NCBI RefSeq assembly: GCF_023243115.1
Contig: NZ_CP085081.1
Span: forward strand, 1,302,001 to 1,366,000
Length of the DNA stretch: 64,000 nt
Origin: Sediminicoccus sp. KRV36
Lineage (GTDB): Bacteria > Pseudomonadota > Alphaproteobacteria > Acetobacterales > Acetobacteraceae
Direction of reading: 5' to 3'
Both the position numbers and the translations under genes were made by a program. Under the pieces are notes generated by a model. That model did not search any database, had not been told where the DNA came from, and saw only the letters and a list, made by a program, of their open reading frames with translations. Of the stretch, positions 18,501 through 27,997 are shown piece after piece (within the stretch, counting starts at the first letter, position 1; each line of letters starts with the position of its first letter).

Positions 18501-19540
18501 GTCACGCCCTGGCCGTAGCGGGCGATGAGCGCGCGGGTCTCCTCCAGCAACGCGGCAGCCTGGATGTTGCGCTCGCTCATCGCGCGCACCCAGTTGTCGA
18601 TCACGGGTTGCGTGGTGCGCGTCCAGCGCTGGGTTTCCTCGGCCGAGAGCTCGATGATGGCGTTGTTGCGGCGGCGAACCATCTCCTCCACCACCGGCCC
18701 CTGCTCATCCCAGACCTTGGCCGCCATCGCGGCGGCCACCTGGCCGGAATTGGCATCCAGCACGCGCCGCAGATCGGCCGGCAGGGCTTCATACTTCGCC
18801 TTGTTCATCGCCAGCACGAAGCTGGCCACATAGAAGGTGGGCGAGCCCGCGATCTCGGTGTGGTTGCGCAGCGTCTCGTGCAGGCGGATCGAGGGGACGA
18901 CTTCCCAGGGAACCACGGCGCCATCGATCACGCCCTGGGCCAGCGCCTCGGGCACTTGCGGGATGGGCAGCCCGATGGGGGCGGCACCCAGTGCGCGCAG
19001 CGCTTCGCCGGCCTGGCGCGTGGGGAAGCGCAGCTTCAGGCCGTTGAGGTCTTCCTGGCGGCGGACCTCGCGGCGCGCATGGATCACGCCCGCATCATGC
19101 GCCCAGGCGCAAAGGATCTGCGTATCGGCGAATTCCTGGCGGAAGCGCGTCTCATAGAGTTCCTGCACCACGCGCGCATTCACGCTGGCGCGCTTATGGG
19201 CAACGAAAGGCAGCTCGATCACCTCGATGGAGGGGAAGCGGCCCGGCGTATTGCCTGGCAGCGTCCAGATGATGTCCACGACGCCATCCTTGGCCTGGTC
19301 GTAGAGTTGCGGCGGCGCGCCGCCCAACTGCATCGCCGGGAAGATCTGCACGCGCAGACGGCCCTGGCTTTCGGCGTTGATCTTCTGCGCCCAAGGCATG
19401 AGGAAATGCCGGTGCACATTGGAAACGGCGGGCAGGAAATGGTGCAGCCGAAGCGTCACTTCCTGCGCCTGTGCGCCCCTGGCGGCAAGCATGGCGGGAG
19501 TGGCGAGCGCGCCGAACAGCGCGGTGCGACGGGTCGTCAT
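18497..19540 (-). CDS. TRAP transporter solute receptor (DctP family)
   Basis: 347 residues. Periplasmic binding protein of the TRAP transporter, first gene of the leftward operon. A twin-arginine-like or long Sec signal (MTTRRTALFGALATPAMLAARGAQAQ) precedes VTLRLHHFLPAVSNVHRHFLMP. The family arginine in LNGLKLRFPTRQAGEALRALGA (about 181) that salt-bridges the ligand carboxylate is present, as are VPEALAQGVIDGAVVPWEV and FVLAMNKAKYEALP. The ATG at 19540 has GGGAGG about 10 bases upstream. The retained arginine points to a carboxylate ligand, in line with the pca genes downstream. Confidence 0.92.
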   Translation of the reverse strand: MTTRRTALFGALATPAMLAARGAQAQEVTLRLHHFLPAVSNVHRHFLMPWAQKINAESQGRLRVQIFPAMQLGGAPPQLYDQAKDGVVDIIWTLPGNTPGRFPSIEVIELPFVAHKRASVNARVVQELYETRFRQEFADTQILCAWAHDAGVIHARREVRRQEDLNGLKLRFPTRQAGEALRALGAAPIGLPIPQVPEALAQGVIDGAVVPWEVVPSIRLHETLRNHTEIAGSPTFYVASFVLAMNKAKYEALPADLRRVLDANSGQVAAAMAAKVWDEQGPVVEEMVRRRNNAIIELSAEETQRWTRTTQPVIDNWVRAMSERNIQAAALLEETRALIARYGQGVT

Positions 19541-19622
19541 GGCCTTGTGGCCTCCCTGGGGTGTTTCCTCCAAACCTTCTGCCCTGATCCTGGAAACTGC
19601 TCAAGTCTCTTTGCTGTCCGGC

Positions 19623-20606
19623 TCAATCCCGGTGAAAATCCACGATCAGGATATCAAGCTCCCGGCTGGGCGTGACGTCGCGCAGGCGCATCTCGAACCG
19701 CCGGTCATCCAGCCGGCGCACCCCTTCGCCGCAGAAGCTGACGATCGAGCCCGGATTGCCCTTGTCCACCACCAGGCGGAAATCGCGGATCGGCCCGGCC
19801 CAGTTGCCGCCCGGCGTCAGCATGTATTGCAGCCAGACCTCGCTGTAGTCGGAACCATTCGCCGCCCGGCTGGTGCGGCGGTCCAGTGCGGCGATGAAGC
19901 TGTCATCCATGCAGAATTGGGCCCGGGCGGCCCGGAAATCCGCCGATTGGCGATGCCGGGGTGAGAGGCGTCCACCGACCGAGCCGCCGGCGAAGGGCGT
20001 GTAGCTGTGCTGCACCCGCAGGCTCCGCCCACCAGGGAAGATCTGGCGCCGCGTGATGCTGCTGGTGACGGTCCAGGCGGGTTCGTCGATGGTGGTGCGG
20101 CCATTCCCGAAATGGCCGAGGACCAGCTCCTCCCGCACCAAGGCGGCGCGCGTCGCCTCGGGCAGGGCATTGGCTGCGTATTCGAAGCGCTCATCCGCGC
20201 CGCCCACCAGCGGCAGGCCGAGGCCGCGCAGGCGGTCCGTGATGTCCTTGCCGCGAAAGGTGGCGCGCTGCACCAGTTCCAACGCAAGCGGGCGGCCATC
20301 CACCAGGGTGCGAAAATTCAGGTCCCGGGCGTAATCGGGCACGCGCTCCACCGGGGAATGGGTGAAGTCGGGCAGGGGGAAGGCCACCAGCGTCTCGATG
20401 TCGCGGTCGGTGGTGTTGGTGAAGACGTAGTTCACCCGCACCTGCGTGCGGCTGATGAAAAGCTCCTGCTGGTCCAGCCGGATTTCGGCACTGCGCGTCA
20501 GTGTCAGGCCGCCCAGGCCGATGGCGGCGCTGCTGTCATTGGCCAGCGCGGGTGGGCCGCCCAGCAACAGGAACAGGGCGGCATGGCGCAGGGTGCTGCG
20601 AAGCAT
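19623..20606 (-). CDS. DUF4424 family exported protein
   Basis: 327 residues with a Sec signal peptide (cleavage after about residue 22, ALA-ND). The NDSSAAIGLGGLTLTRSAEI start of the mature protein, the ELFISRTQVRVNYVFTNTTDRDIETLVAFPLPD block and the closing SFCGEGVRRLDDRRFEMRLRDVTPSRELDILIV are characteristic of DUF4424, a periplasmic or secreted family of unknown role. It forms a single-gene unit divergent from the beta-propeller gene, with 142 bases between the two starts. No partner gene suggests a function. Confidence 0.82.
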   Translation of the reverse strand: MLRSTLRHAALFLLLGGPPALANDSSAAIGLGGLTLTRSAEIRLDQQELFISRTQVRVNYVFTNTTDRDIETLVAFPLPDFTHSPVERVPDYARDLNFRTLVDGRPLALELVQRATFRGKDITDRLRGLGLPLVGGADERFEYAANALPEATRAALVREELVLGHFGNGRTTIDEPAWTVTSSITRRQIFPGGRSLRVQHSYTPFAGGSVGGRLSPRHRQSADFRAARAQFCMDDSFIAALDRRTSRAANGSDYSEVWLQYMLTPGGNWAGPIRDFRLVVDKGNPGSIVSFCGEGVRRLDDRRFEMRLRDVTPSRELDILIVDFHRD

Positions 20607-20748
20607 CGGCTGGGTTCCGTTGAGCGTGCAACACGCATCTTCCGGGGCTGGCGCGCCAGGTCAAGCACGCCGTATCTGGCCTGTGGCGCTGCGCCGCCCG
20701 AGGCCCTAGGCTTGGTCCATGGGGCGGCAGACCCCGCAGGAGGACATC

Positions 20749-21894
20749 ATGAAGAAAGCCACCCTCACCGCGCTCGCGGCCCTGCTCGCGGCGGGCCCAG
20801 CCTTCGCGCAGCTCGCGCTCTCCGGCAATGACAGCAAGGCCGTGCTGGAGAATGGCACGGTCCGCGTTGTGCAAAACCCGCCGGCCGATACGATCACCAT
20901 TCTCGATCTCGGCAGTCATCCGCCGCGGGTGGTGGGCAGCGTGCAGGCGCCGCATTCGGTGGTGGGGCCGCCGCTTTCCGTGACGCTGACGCCGGATGAG
21001 CGGCTGGGCCTTGTCACCTCCGCGCAGAAGCTGGACCCGGCCAATCCGGCACGCACCATCCCCGACAACCGGCTTTCGGTGATTGACCTGCGCGCGACGC
21101 CACCCGCCGTGGTGCAGACTTTGGAAGCCGGGGCGGGTGCTTCGGGCGTCTCGGTCAATCGTGCGGGCACGCTGGCGCTGGTGGCCAATCGCAATGCCGG
21201 AACCGTCAGCGTGTATCGCATTGCGGATGGGCGGTTGGCGCCGCTCTCCACGCTGACCATCGGGCCGCCGGCCTCGGGCGTCAGCCATGCGCAGTTCACC
21301 CCCGATGGGCGCTTCGCGCTGGTGACGCGCGATGGCGATTTCATGGTGACCGTGCTGAAGGTGGAGGGCGAGGCCGTGACCCTTGCCGGGCGCGACATCA
21401 CCGTCGGCATCCGGCCCTATGGCCTCGGGATCACCCGCGATGGGCGTTGGGCCGTGGTCGCCAATCTCGGTCGCGTCTCGGGCGATGCCGATACGGTGAG
21501 CCTCGTTTCGCTCACGGCCGAGCCCTTCCGCGTGGCGGATACCATCAGCGTGGGGCCAACTCCGGAGGGCATCCAGGTCAGCCCCGATGGGCGGCATGTG
21601 GCGGTGGTGGTGATCAATGGCTCGGCCCGTGCCGCCAATCACCCGCTCTATGGGCGGGGCCAGCTTGTGATGCTGCGCATTGATGACGGCCGGCTGACGC
21701 GCGTGGCCCAGGCCGAGATGGGAAGCTGGGGGCAGGGCGTGGTCTTCAACAATGACGGCACGCGGGTCTATGTTCAGAACATGGTGGAACGCGAAATCCA
21801 GGGCTTCGGTTTTGATGGCCAGCGCCTGACGGCCCTGTCCGGGCGCATCGCTGTGGATGGTGGGCCTTCGGCGTTCCGCACGGCGGATCGTTGA
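20749..21894 (+). CDS. Periplasmic YncE-like beta-propeller protein
   Basis: 381 residues. Signal peptide MKKATLTALAALLAAGPAFAQ, then repeated propeller blades each of about 45-50 residues with the pattern S-x-N-x-x-G-T-LALVANR-N-x-G-TVSVYRI, e.g. FTPDGRFALVTRDGD, GITRDGRWAVVANLG, VSPDGRHVAVVVING and FNNDGTRVYVQNM. This is the lactonase/YncE seven-blade family; members include 6-phosphogluconolactonase-like enzymes and non-enzymatic proteins, so a reaction should not be assumed. The ATG at 20749 has AGGAGG directly upstream. Its stop codon overlaps the TTG start of the DMT exporter gene. Confidence 0.8.
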   Translation: MKKATLTALAALLAAGPAFAQLALSGNDSKAVLENGTVRVVQNPPADTITILDLGSHPPRVVGSVQAPHSVVGPPLSVTLTPDERLGLVTSAQKLDPANPARTIPDNRLSVIDLRATPPAVVQTLEAGAGASGVSVNRAGTLALVANRNAGTVSVYRIADGRLAPLSTLTIGPPASGVSHAQFTPDGRFALVTRDGDFMVTVLKVEGEAVTLAGRDITVGIRPYGLGITRDGRWAVVANLGRVSGDADTVSLVSLTAEPFRVADTISVGPTPEGIQVSPDGRHVAVVVINGSARAANHPLYGRGQLVMLRIDDGRLTRVAQAEMGSWGQGVVFNNDGTRVYVQNMVEREIQGFGFDGQRLTALSGRIAVDGGPSAFRTADR

Positions 21895-22778
21895 AGACAG
21901 CAGCCTCTCAGCCGCGGCCAGCCTGGCTGGTCGCGGCGCCTTTTCTGTTTGTCTCGCTCTGGTCGGGCGGCTTTACCGCCATCAAGCTCTGCCTGCCGCA
22001 TGCCGAGCCGATGACGCTGCAGGTCATGCGCTACGCCACGGTGGTGGCGATCCTGCTGCCACTATGGCTTGTCCTGCGGCCCGCGCGGCCCGATCGCGCC
22101 ACGCTGATGCATCTGGTCCGCATGGGGCTGCTGGTGCAATTCGCGTATTTCGCTGCGATGAACCTCGCCATGGCGAATGGCATGGGGGCGGGCACCATCG
22201 CATTGCTGATCGGCCTGCAACCTGTGCTGGTGGCCTTGCTGGCGCCCGTCGTGGTGGGTGACCCGCCGGTAGGGACGCGCGGCTGGATTGGCCTGATGCT
22301 GGGCCTGCTGGGCGCCGGGCTGGTGATCAGCTCCGGCACGGGCTTTTCGGCAAGTGGCTGGTTGGGGCTGGGCTTTGCGATGCTGGCGCTCAGCGTCATG
22401 ACCAGCGGCGCGCTGCTGGAGCGCAAATCCGGCCGTTCCACCCACCTGGTCACCGCCAACCTCGTCATGTGCAGCGTGGCGCTGGTGGCGAGCCTGCCCG
22501 TCGCCTGGTTCACCGAAACCATGGTGGTGGATTGGGCGCCGGAGCTGTTCATTGGCCTGTCCTACATGGTCTTCGTGAATTCGCTGATCTCGCTTTCCAT
22601 CCTGTTTGCCATGCTGCGCCATGGCGAGGCGACGCGCGCCTCATCCGTGTTCTTCCTGGTGCCGCCGCTGGCCGCGCTCATCGCCTGGCTGGTGCTGGGC
22701 GATGAAATGGCCTGGCTGGCCATCGCGGGCACGGCCGTGGCCGTGCTGGGCGTGGCGCTTGTGGTTGCCAAGCGCTGA
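21891..22778 (+). CDS. DMT-family (EamA/RhaT) inner membrane transporter
   Basis: 295 residues with ten predicted membrane helices in two EamA repeats: first repeat from LVAAPFLFVSLWSGGFTAIK to VLVALLAPVVVGDPP, second from LGLGFAMLALSVMTSGALL to ALIAWLVLGDEMAW. Such drug/metabolite transporters usually export amino acids, nucleosides or other metabolites. Translation starts at a TTG (21891) that overlaps the previous stop as TTGA, so expression is coupled to the beta-propeller protein. No ATG lies between the stop and the first helix. Substrate unknown. Confidence 0.87.
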   Translation: MKTAASQPRPAWLVAAPFLFVSLWSGGFTAIKLCLPHAEPMTLQVMRYATVVAILLPLWLVLRPARPDRATLMHLVRMGLLVQFAYFAAMNLAMANGMGAGTIALLIGLQPVLVALLAPVVVGDPPVGTRGWIGLMLGLLGAGLVISSGTGFSASGWLGLGFAMLALSVMTSGALLERKSGRSTHLVTANLVMCSVALVASLPVAWFTETMVVDWAPELFIGLSYMVFVNSLISLSILFAMLRHGEATRASSVFFLVPPLAALIAWLVLGDEMAWLAIAGTAVAVLGVALVVAKR

Positions 22779-22817
22779 GCGGCGCGTCACGCTCGGCGCA
22801 AAGACGAGGAACTTCCC

Positions 22818-24014
22818 ATGGCCCATGCTGGACTGAATTTCGGCATTTTTCTCGCCCCCTTCCACCGGCTGGGCGACAATCCCACGCTCGCCTTGGGGCG
22901 CGATCTCGATCTTCTGGTGGCGCTGGACCAGCTGGGCTTCGATGAAGCCTGGATCGGTGAGCATCACTCGGCCGGCTGGGAGACGATCGCCAGCCCCGAG
23001 ATCATCATCGCCGCCGCGGCCGAACGCACCAAGCATATCCGGCTTGGTTCCGGCGTGACCAGCCTGCCCTATCACCACCCGTTCCTCGTGGCGCAGCGCT
23101 TCGTCCAGCTGGACCACATGACGCGTGGCCGGGTGATGCTGGGCTGCGGCCCCGGCGCCCTGGTGAGCGACGCCTACATGATGGGCATCGAGGCCCATAC
23201 CCAGCGCCCACGCATGGAGGAGGCGTTGCAGGCGATCACGCGGCTGCTGGCCTGTGACGGGCCGGTGACCATGAAGACCGACTGGTTCGAACTGCGCGAA
23301 GCGCGGCTGCACCTGGCCCCCTACACCCATCCGCGGTTTCCGATCTCGGTGGCTTCCTCCACCACGCCTTCCGGCGCGCTGGCGGCGGCGAAGCATGGCC
23401 TGGGCCTGATCTCGCTCGGCGCCGGCCTGCCCGGCGGGCCGCAGAAGCTCGCCGAGCAATGGCGCATGGCCGAGGCCGAGGCCGCGAAGCACGGGCACAC
23501 CATGGACCGCCGGAACTGGCGCCTCGTCGTCAACATGCATTGCGCCGAGGAGGATGAGCGCGCCATGCGAGATTGCCGCATCGGTGAGCGCATGGAGACC
23601 GAGAGCTATTTCGGCGAAACCCTCGGCCGCCCGCCGACCCGGACTGAGGACCCGCTGGGCGATGGGCTGCGCGCCGGCACCACGCTCGTCGGCAGTCCCG
23701 AAACCGTGGCCAAGGGAATTGAACGGCTGATCGGCTTCAGCGAGGGCGGTGCCGGCGGCATCCTGTTCCGCGCCCATGAATGGGCCGATCGCGAGCAGAC
23801 CTTGCGCAGCTATGAGCTCTTTGCCCGCTGGGTCATGCCACGCTTCCAGGGGTCCTTGCGCATGCCGGCCGAGAGCCGCGAATGGTGCTATCAGAACCGC
23901 GAGGGGATCTTCGCGCCCAATCTGCAGGCGCTGAAGCAGGCTTTCGTGGATGCCGGCCAATCCGTGCCGGAGATGGAACGCCTGAAGCTGCGCGAGCGCC
24001 AACCGGGCGAGTGA
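22818..24014 (+). CDS. Luciferase-like (LLM class) flavin-dependent monooxygenase
   Basis: 398 residues. F420/FMN-dependent TIM-barrel oxidoreductase. The start FGIFLAPFHRLGDNPTLA, the LDQLGFDEAWIGEHHSAGWE stretch, TKHIRLGSGVTSLPYHHPF and RVMLGCGPGAL are typical of the bacterial luciferase family near limonene monooxygenase LimB and alkanal monooxygenase-like proteins. C-terminal GTTLVGSPETVAKGIERLI is the standard end of the barrel. It would need reduced flavin from a reductase that is not encoded nearby. It follows the DMT exporter by 39 bases; downstream it converges on a Bug gene with 105 bases between, in which I see no clear terminator. Confidence 0.87.
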   Translation: MAHAGLNFGIFLAPFHRLGDNPTLALGRDLDLLVALDQLGFDEAWIGEHHSAGWETIASPEIIIAAAAERTKHIRLGSGVTSLPYHHPFLVAQRFVQLDHMTRGRVMLGCGPGALVSDAYMMGIEAHTQRPRMEEALQAITRLLACDGPVTMKTDWFELREARLHLAPYTHPRFPISVASSTTPSGALAAAKHGLGLISLGAGLPGGPQKLAEQWRMAEAEAAKHGHTMDRRNWRLVVNMHCAEEDERAMRDCRIGERMETESYFGETLGRPPTRTEDPLGDGLRAGTTLVGSPETVAKGIERLIGFSEGGAGGILFRAHEWADREQTLRSYELFARWVMPRFQGSLRMPAESREWCYQNREGIFAPNLQALKQAFVDAGQSVPEMERLKLRERQPGE

Positions 24015-24119
24015 GCATCATGCCGCGCGCGCCGTTGCTGCGCGCCGGTCTGAAAGCACATCATCTCGCCAGCGCGGCCTGAGTGACCCGCAAGCCCTGG
24101 CGTTCAATCACCGCAAGGC

Positions 24120-25085
24120 TCAGCTCTCTGGCTTGATATCCGCGCGGCGGATCACCGCGCCCCATTTCACATATTCCTCGCGCTGGATGCGGGCCAGCTC
24201 CTCGGGCGTCGAGGCCACCAGCTCGTAGCCCAGTTCGAAGAAGCGCCGCGTCACATCCGTGTCGCGCGCAGCGGCGACGGTGGCGGCGTGCAGGCGTTGC
24301 ACCACAGCGGGCGGCGCGCCGGCGGTCATGTAGATGGCGGCCCAGGTGTAGCTCTCGAAATCCGGCAGCCCCTGCTCGGCCACGGGGACCAGATCCGGCA
24401 TGTTCGGGATGCGCGTCCTGGTGCCGGCGCCGAGCGCCTTGAGGCTGCCCTGCTGCACCTGGCCGATGGCCGGCGCGAGCGCGTCAATCATGAAGGTCAC
24501 GCGCCCGGCCAGCAGCTCGATGATGGCGGGGCCGGAGCCTCGCGTCGGGATATGCGTGGCCTGAACGCCGGCCAGCTGCAGGAACAACTCGGGCGCCAGG
24601 TGGGTGATGGAGCCAGCCCCGGTGGAGGCATAGTTGTGCCGCCCCGGTTCCCGCCGCAGCAGGGCGATCAGCTCCTGGATGTTGGTCAGCCCGGAGGCCG
24701 GGTTCACCAGCACCACATGCGGCACGCGCGCGATGAAGCTGATCGGCTGGAAATCCCGCACCGGATCATAGCGCAGCGTCGGGAACAGCGCGGGTGCGAT
24801 GCTGTTGGTGGCGCCTGTGGTGCTGAACAGCGTGTGGCCATCGGTCGCGCGCGCCACCAGCTCGGCCGCGATCGTGCCGCCCGCCCCGGTGCGCCCCTCG
24901 ATGATGACGGGCTGGCCCAGCCGCTGTTGCAACCCGGGTGCCAGCAGCCGTGCCGTGAGATCGGTAACGCCGCCCGAGGCGAAGGGCAGGATCACGCGCA
25001 GCGGCTGGCGTGGCCATTCGCCCGTCTGGGCATGAGCGGCAAAGGGTGCCGAAGTCGCTGCGGCCAGGAGGGTGCGGCGGTTCAT
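24120..25085 (-). CDS. Bug/TctC-family periplasmic solute-binding protein
   Basis: 321 residues. Signal peptide MNRRTLLAAATSAPFAAHAQ, then WPRQPLRVILPFASGGVTDLTARL, VIIEGRTGAGGTIAAELVARA and LRYDPVRDFQPISFIARVPHVVLVNP: the complete Bug fold. It is the last gene of a five-gene leftward operon and overlaps the AtuA C-terminal-like gene by 4 bases (ATGA). It may bind the substrate that the operon degrades. No tctAB genes are present in the window, so either a distant permease is shared or the protein is a sensor. Confidence 0.93.
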   Translation of the reverse strand: MNRRTLLAAATSAPFAAHAQTGEWPRQPLRVILPFASGGVTDLTARLLAPGLQQRLGQPVIIEGRTGAGGTIAAELVARATDGHTLFSTTGATNSIAPALFPTLRYDPVRDFQPISFIARVPHVVLVNPASGLTNIQELIALLRREPGRHNYASTGAGSITHLAPELFLQLAGVQATHIPTRGSGPAIIELLAGRVTFMIDALAPAIGQVQQGSLKALGAGTRTRIPNMPDLVPVAEQGLPDFESYTWAAIYMTAGAPPAVVQRLHAATVAAARDTDVTRRFFELGYELVASTPEELARIQREEYVKWGAVIRRADIKPES

Positions 25086-25423
25086 GCGGGTCTCTCCAGC
25101 AGGTCAGGGGGGACGGAGATCGTCAGCGCGAGGAGGCGGAAGGAATGGGTCTTGCCATGGCCGTCGAGGTTGAGGCTGCCATTCACGCCACCCTCCAGCA
25201 CCTCATCCACGACGAAGTTGAAGGCGTGCAGCAATGGCAGGTCATGCCGCACGCAGGTTGTGGCGCCGCGATGGCGGAACAGCGCCAGCACCCGCTCGGC
25301 CGTCACCTGTTCGGCCAGGACGGGATACAGCGCCGCGCGATAGGGAATGAGGGACATGTTCAGGCGATTGCCCTTGTCCCCCGCGCGGCTATGGGCAACT
25401 TCGTGGAGGGGGACCTCGATCAC
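25082..25423 (-). CDS. AtuA-related small protein (AtuA C-terminal ferredoxin-like domain, stand-alone)
   Basis: 113 residues. Matches the C-terminal domain that in longer AtuA-family proteins is fused behind the DUF1446 domain: VPLHEVAHSRAGDKGNRLN near the N-terminus is the signature, followed by LYPVLAEQVTAERVLALFRH, LPLLHAFNFVVDEVLEGG and SLNLDGHGKTHSFRLL. Start is a GTG at 25423 overlapping the AtuA stop as GTGA, and the stop overlaps the Bug start as ATGA, so it is translated as the middle of a coupled trio. Presumably it forms a complex with the AtuA protein encoded before it. Enzymatic role unproven for the family. Confidence 0.85.
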   Translation of the reverse strand: MIEVPLHEVAHSRAGDKGNRLNMSLIPYRAALYPVLAEQVTAERVLALFRHRGATTCVRHDLPLLHAFNFVVDEVLEGGVNGSLNLDGHGKTHSFRLLALTISVPPDLLERPA

Positions 25424-26799
25424 GATAAAATCTCCCGCGCTGTCCGCACCGAAACCGTGACCGGCACACGCTCCCGCAGCACCAGGTGGCTGCGCGTCAG
25501 GATGCGCGGTGTCACGCGCCAGCGCGCCCCGCCCGTGCCCGCAGTGCCGCAGCACAGCATGGCCAGCACCTCGCGCGCGGCCTGGTCCGCATCGTCGCGC
25601 GTGCGGGCCTCGACGGCCAGGCGGATGCGGATTTCGGGTGGCTCCGGCCCGTCATAGCCGCGCCATAGCGCGCCATCATCGCTGTCATGCACGCTGGCGA
25701 CGCCGATCAGATCCACGCGCGCGCGGACGTCCAGCCCGCGGATCTTCATGCGCTCCAGCAGCACATCGGCGGTGGCGCGGGCGCGGGCGAGGGCATTGGG
25801 ACCGGCGACCGAAACCTCGCCCTCGCCCAGCCAGCTGCCCTCGAAGCTCGCAGTCACCTTCAGCGTATCGGGGCGCGGATGGCCGCGCAGGCCGTGCACC
25901 GCCACGCGGTCCTGGCCCAGCTGTTCCAGCGTGCAATGGCTGATATCCAGCACCACGTCGGGCGTGATGTAGTGCGTGGGGTCGTGCAGTTCGTAGAGCA
26001 ATTGCTCCTTTACCGTCCGCAGATCCACGAGGCCGCCGGTATCGGCGGCCTTGGTGATGACCAGGCCGCCATCCCGCGTCACTTCCGCGATGGGAAAGCC
26101 GATATTTGCGGGGTCAGGGATGTCCTTGTAGCCCGGGTCCCAGAAGACGCCGCCGGTCACCTGGCTCCCACATTCCAGCAGATGCCCGGTGGCCGCCCCC
26201 AGGGCCAGCTTCTCCCAATCATCCGCCCGCCAGCCGAAGTGATGCGCCAGCGGCGCAATGGCCAGTGCGGGGTCGCTGGTGCGGCCCGCGACGATGACAT
26301 CGGCGCCCAGCGCCAGCGCCTCGATCAGCGGCTCCGCGCCGATATAGGCATTGGCGGCGATGAGGTTCCAGGCGCCCATGTCGAGGCCCGCATCCGCCTC
26401 ATGCACCGGCAATTGGCCGCCGGCGACCAGGCCCGTCACGTCATCGCCCTCCACCAGCGCGATCCGCAGATCGGGCATGCCCTGCGCCATCGCGAGGCGT
26501 GCCACGGCGCGCGCGGCGGCGGGGGGATTTGCGGCACCCCAATTGCCCAGGAGTGGAATGCCGTGCTGTTTGGCCAGCGCCAGGATGGGTTCCAGCAGCC
26601 GCTCCAGCATGGGCTCATACCCTGCCTCGGGGTCACGGCGCTTTTCCAGATGGGCGAGGGCCACGGTGCGTTCGCCCAGCGTTTCGAAGAACATGGCAGA
26701 GGGCAGGCCGCTGGCGATCAGCGTGCGTAGCACGGGGAGCGGCGCATCCACCCGGTCGCCCGAAAACCCCGCGCCATTGCCGACGAGAAAGCGGTCCAT
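25420..26799 (-). CDS. Acyclic terpene utilization AtuA family protein (DUF1446)
   Basis: 459 residues. The start RFLVGNGAGFSGDRVDAPLPVL and the blocks GNWGAANPPAAARAVARLA, VIVAGRTSDPALAIAPLAHHFGW, GHLLECGSQVTGGVFWDPGYKDIP and YELHDPTHYITPDVVLDISH are those of DUF1446/AtuA. AtuA was named from the citronellol/geraniol gene cluster of Pseudomonas; most homologues, including those with a separate C-terminal domain like this one, sit in unrelated catabolic clusters and their chemistry is unknown. GGGAGATC lies before the ATG at 26799. Upstream in the operon, 37 bases away, is the SelA-like enzyme. Confidence 0.85.
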   Translation of the reverse strand: MDRFLVGNGAGFSGDRVDAPLPVLRTLIASGLPSAMFFETLGERTVALAHLEKRRDPEAGYEPMLERLLEPILALAKQHGIPLLGNWGAANPPAAARAVARLAMAQGMPDLRIALVEGDDVTGLVAGGQLPVHEADAGLDMGAWNLIAANAYIGAEPLIEALALGADVIVAGRTSDPALAIAPLAHHFGWRADDWEKLALGAATGHLLECGSQVTGGVFWDPGYKDIPDPANIGFPIAEVTRDGGLVITKAADTGGLVDLRTVKEQLLYELHDPTHYITPDVVLDISHCTLEQLGQDRVAVHGLRGHPRPDTLKVTASFEGSWLGEGEVSVAGPNALARARATADVLLERMKIRGLDVRARVDLIGVASVHDSDDGALWRGYDGPEPPEIRIRLAVEARTRDDADQAAREVLAMLCCGTAGTGGARWRVTPRILTRSHLVLRERVPVTVSVRTAREILS

Positions 26800-26836
26800 T
26801 CTGATCTCCCTGGGGCCGAGTGTTCGCTGGCCGGCC

Positions 26837-27997
26837 TCAATCCGCAAGGGCCGCGCGCAGCAATTGGCCGAGCCGCGCGCAATCACGCTCATGCAGGCTG
26901 ATCGGGTTGATGGTCAGCATCCCGTCGCGCAGGCGCGCGGGGTTCACATGCACGGCGGGGGTGCCGGCGCGCAGCCGCGCCTCGACGGCCGGCGCATCCA
27001 CGCAGCGCAGCAGGAGGAGCGGCACCTCGCCGGCCATCGCCTCCTCGAAAACCAGGCCCGAGGCCTGGCGCACCGCATCCAGCCGGGCCTGCCAGCGCGC
27101 CTGGCGCGTCGCCGCATCCTCGCTCGTGAAGCGCTGCAAGGCCACCAGCAGCCCCATCACTTCCTCGCGCCCCACCTTGCAGGAGCGGCCGATGCCGGTG
27201 CGCGGGAAAAAGGCCAGTTGCGACAAGGCCGGGAATTCGGCCGGCGCGCGGAACTGCGCCTCGGGCAGGTCAAGATCAAGCATCTGCGCGAGGGCCGAGG
27301 CCACCAGCGCTCCGCGTCCCGCAAGAATGCCCGAAGCCTGCGGCCCACCCATGGCCTTGCCGCCGGAGAAGGCCACCAGATCAGCGCCCTCCGCGATGAA
27401 ACGGCGCAAATTCGCGGCCGGCGGCAATTGCGCGGCGGCATCCACGATCAGCGGAATGCCTGCTTCACGCGCCACGCGGGCAATCCCGGGCAAGGGCGGC
27501 TCGGCATGCGGTTGCGCCACATGCAGGATGCCGGCGGTGCGCGGGGTGATGGCATCGGCGAATTCGGCGGCACTCGCATCGCGCACCCCGGCCCCGGAGA
27601 CGCGGTCCGGAATGCCGACATCCACAAGCCTTCCGCCCGCCGTCTCGATCGCGCGGTCATACATGTTGCGCTGGCTGCGGGAGATGAGGAATTCGCAGCG
27701 GCCTTCGCGGGTGCTGGGCAGGCGGTTCATCGCCCCCGCATCCAGCCGCGCCATGCAGGCGGCGGCGGCCAGCAGCAGGGCGGCGGAAGCGCCCGCGGTG
27801 ACGAAGCCCGCCTCCGCCCCCGTGGCGCGCGTGATCTCCCGGCAGGCGGCGGCCTGGAGGTCCAGGATATCCACGCTGGCGGTGGCGGCCGCACGCATCG
27901 CCTCCGCCACTTCGTCACTGAGCGGCCCGGCGGAGAGGCGGGTGTTGGTGCCATAGGCGTTGATGATGGGCGTGATGCCGAAGCGCTCGAAGATCAT
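26837..27997 (-). CDS. SelA-like PLP-dependent enzyme (DgaE/selenocysteine-synthase-related)
   Basis: 386 residues. The start [25 protein letters not shown] is the hallmark of the SelA / D-glucosaminate-6-phosphate ammonia-lyase (DgaE) group of fold-I PLP enzymes. The PLP aspartate region is [13 protein letters not shown] (about 182) and the lysine is in [17 protein letters not shown] (about 212). There are no selB, selD or tRNA-Sec genes in the window, and the cluster is catabolic, so an ammonia-lyase or related beta/alpha-elimination on an amino acid or amino sugar acid is more likely than selenocysteine synthesis. The ATG overlaps the glpK stop by 4 bases. Confidence 0.82.
   Translation of the reverse strand: MIFERFGITPIINAYGTNTRLSAGPLSDEVAEAMRAAATASVDILDLQAAACREITRATGAEAGFVTAGASAALLLAAAACMARLDAGAMNRLPSTREGRCEFLISRSQRNMYDRAIETAGGRLVDVGIPDRVSGAGVRDASAAEFADAITPRTAGILHVAQPHAEPPLPGIARVAREAGIPLIVDAAAQLPPAANLRRFIAEGADLVAFSGGKAMGGPQASGILAGRGALVASALAQMLDLDLPEAQFRAPAEFPALSQLAFFPRTGIGRSCKVGREEVMGLLVALQRFTSEDAATRQARWQARLDAVRQASGLVFEEAMAGEVPLLLLRCVDAPAVEARLRAGTPAVHVNPARLRDGMLTINPISLHERDCARLGQLLRAALAD

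Noticed and set aside
26837..27997. Selenocysteine synthase (selA) for the PLP enzyme
   Set aside because: No selB, selD or tRNA-Sec in the window, and the operon is catabolic; SelA-like families with other chemistry are commoner in this context.
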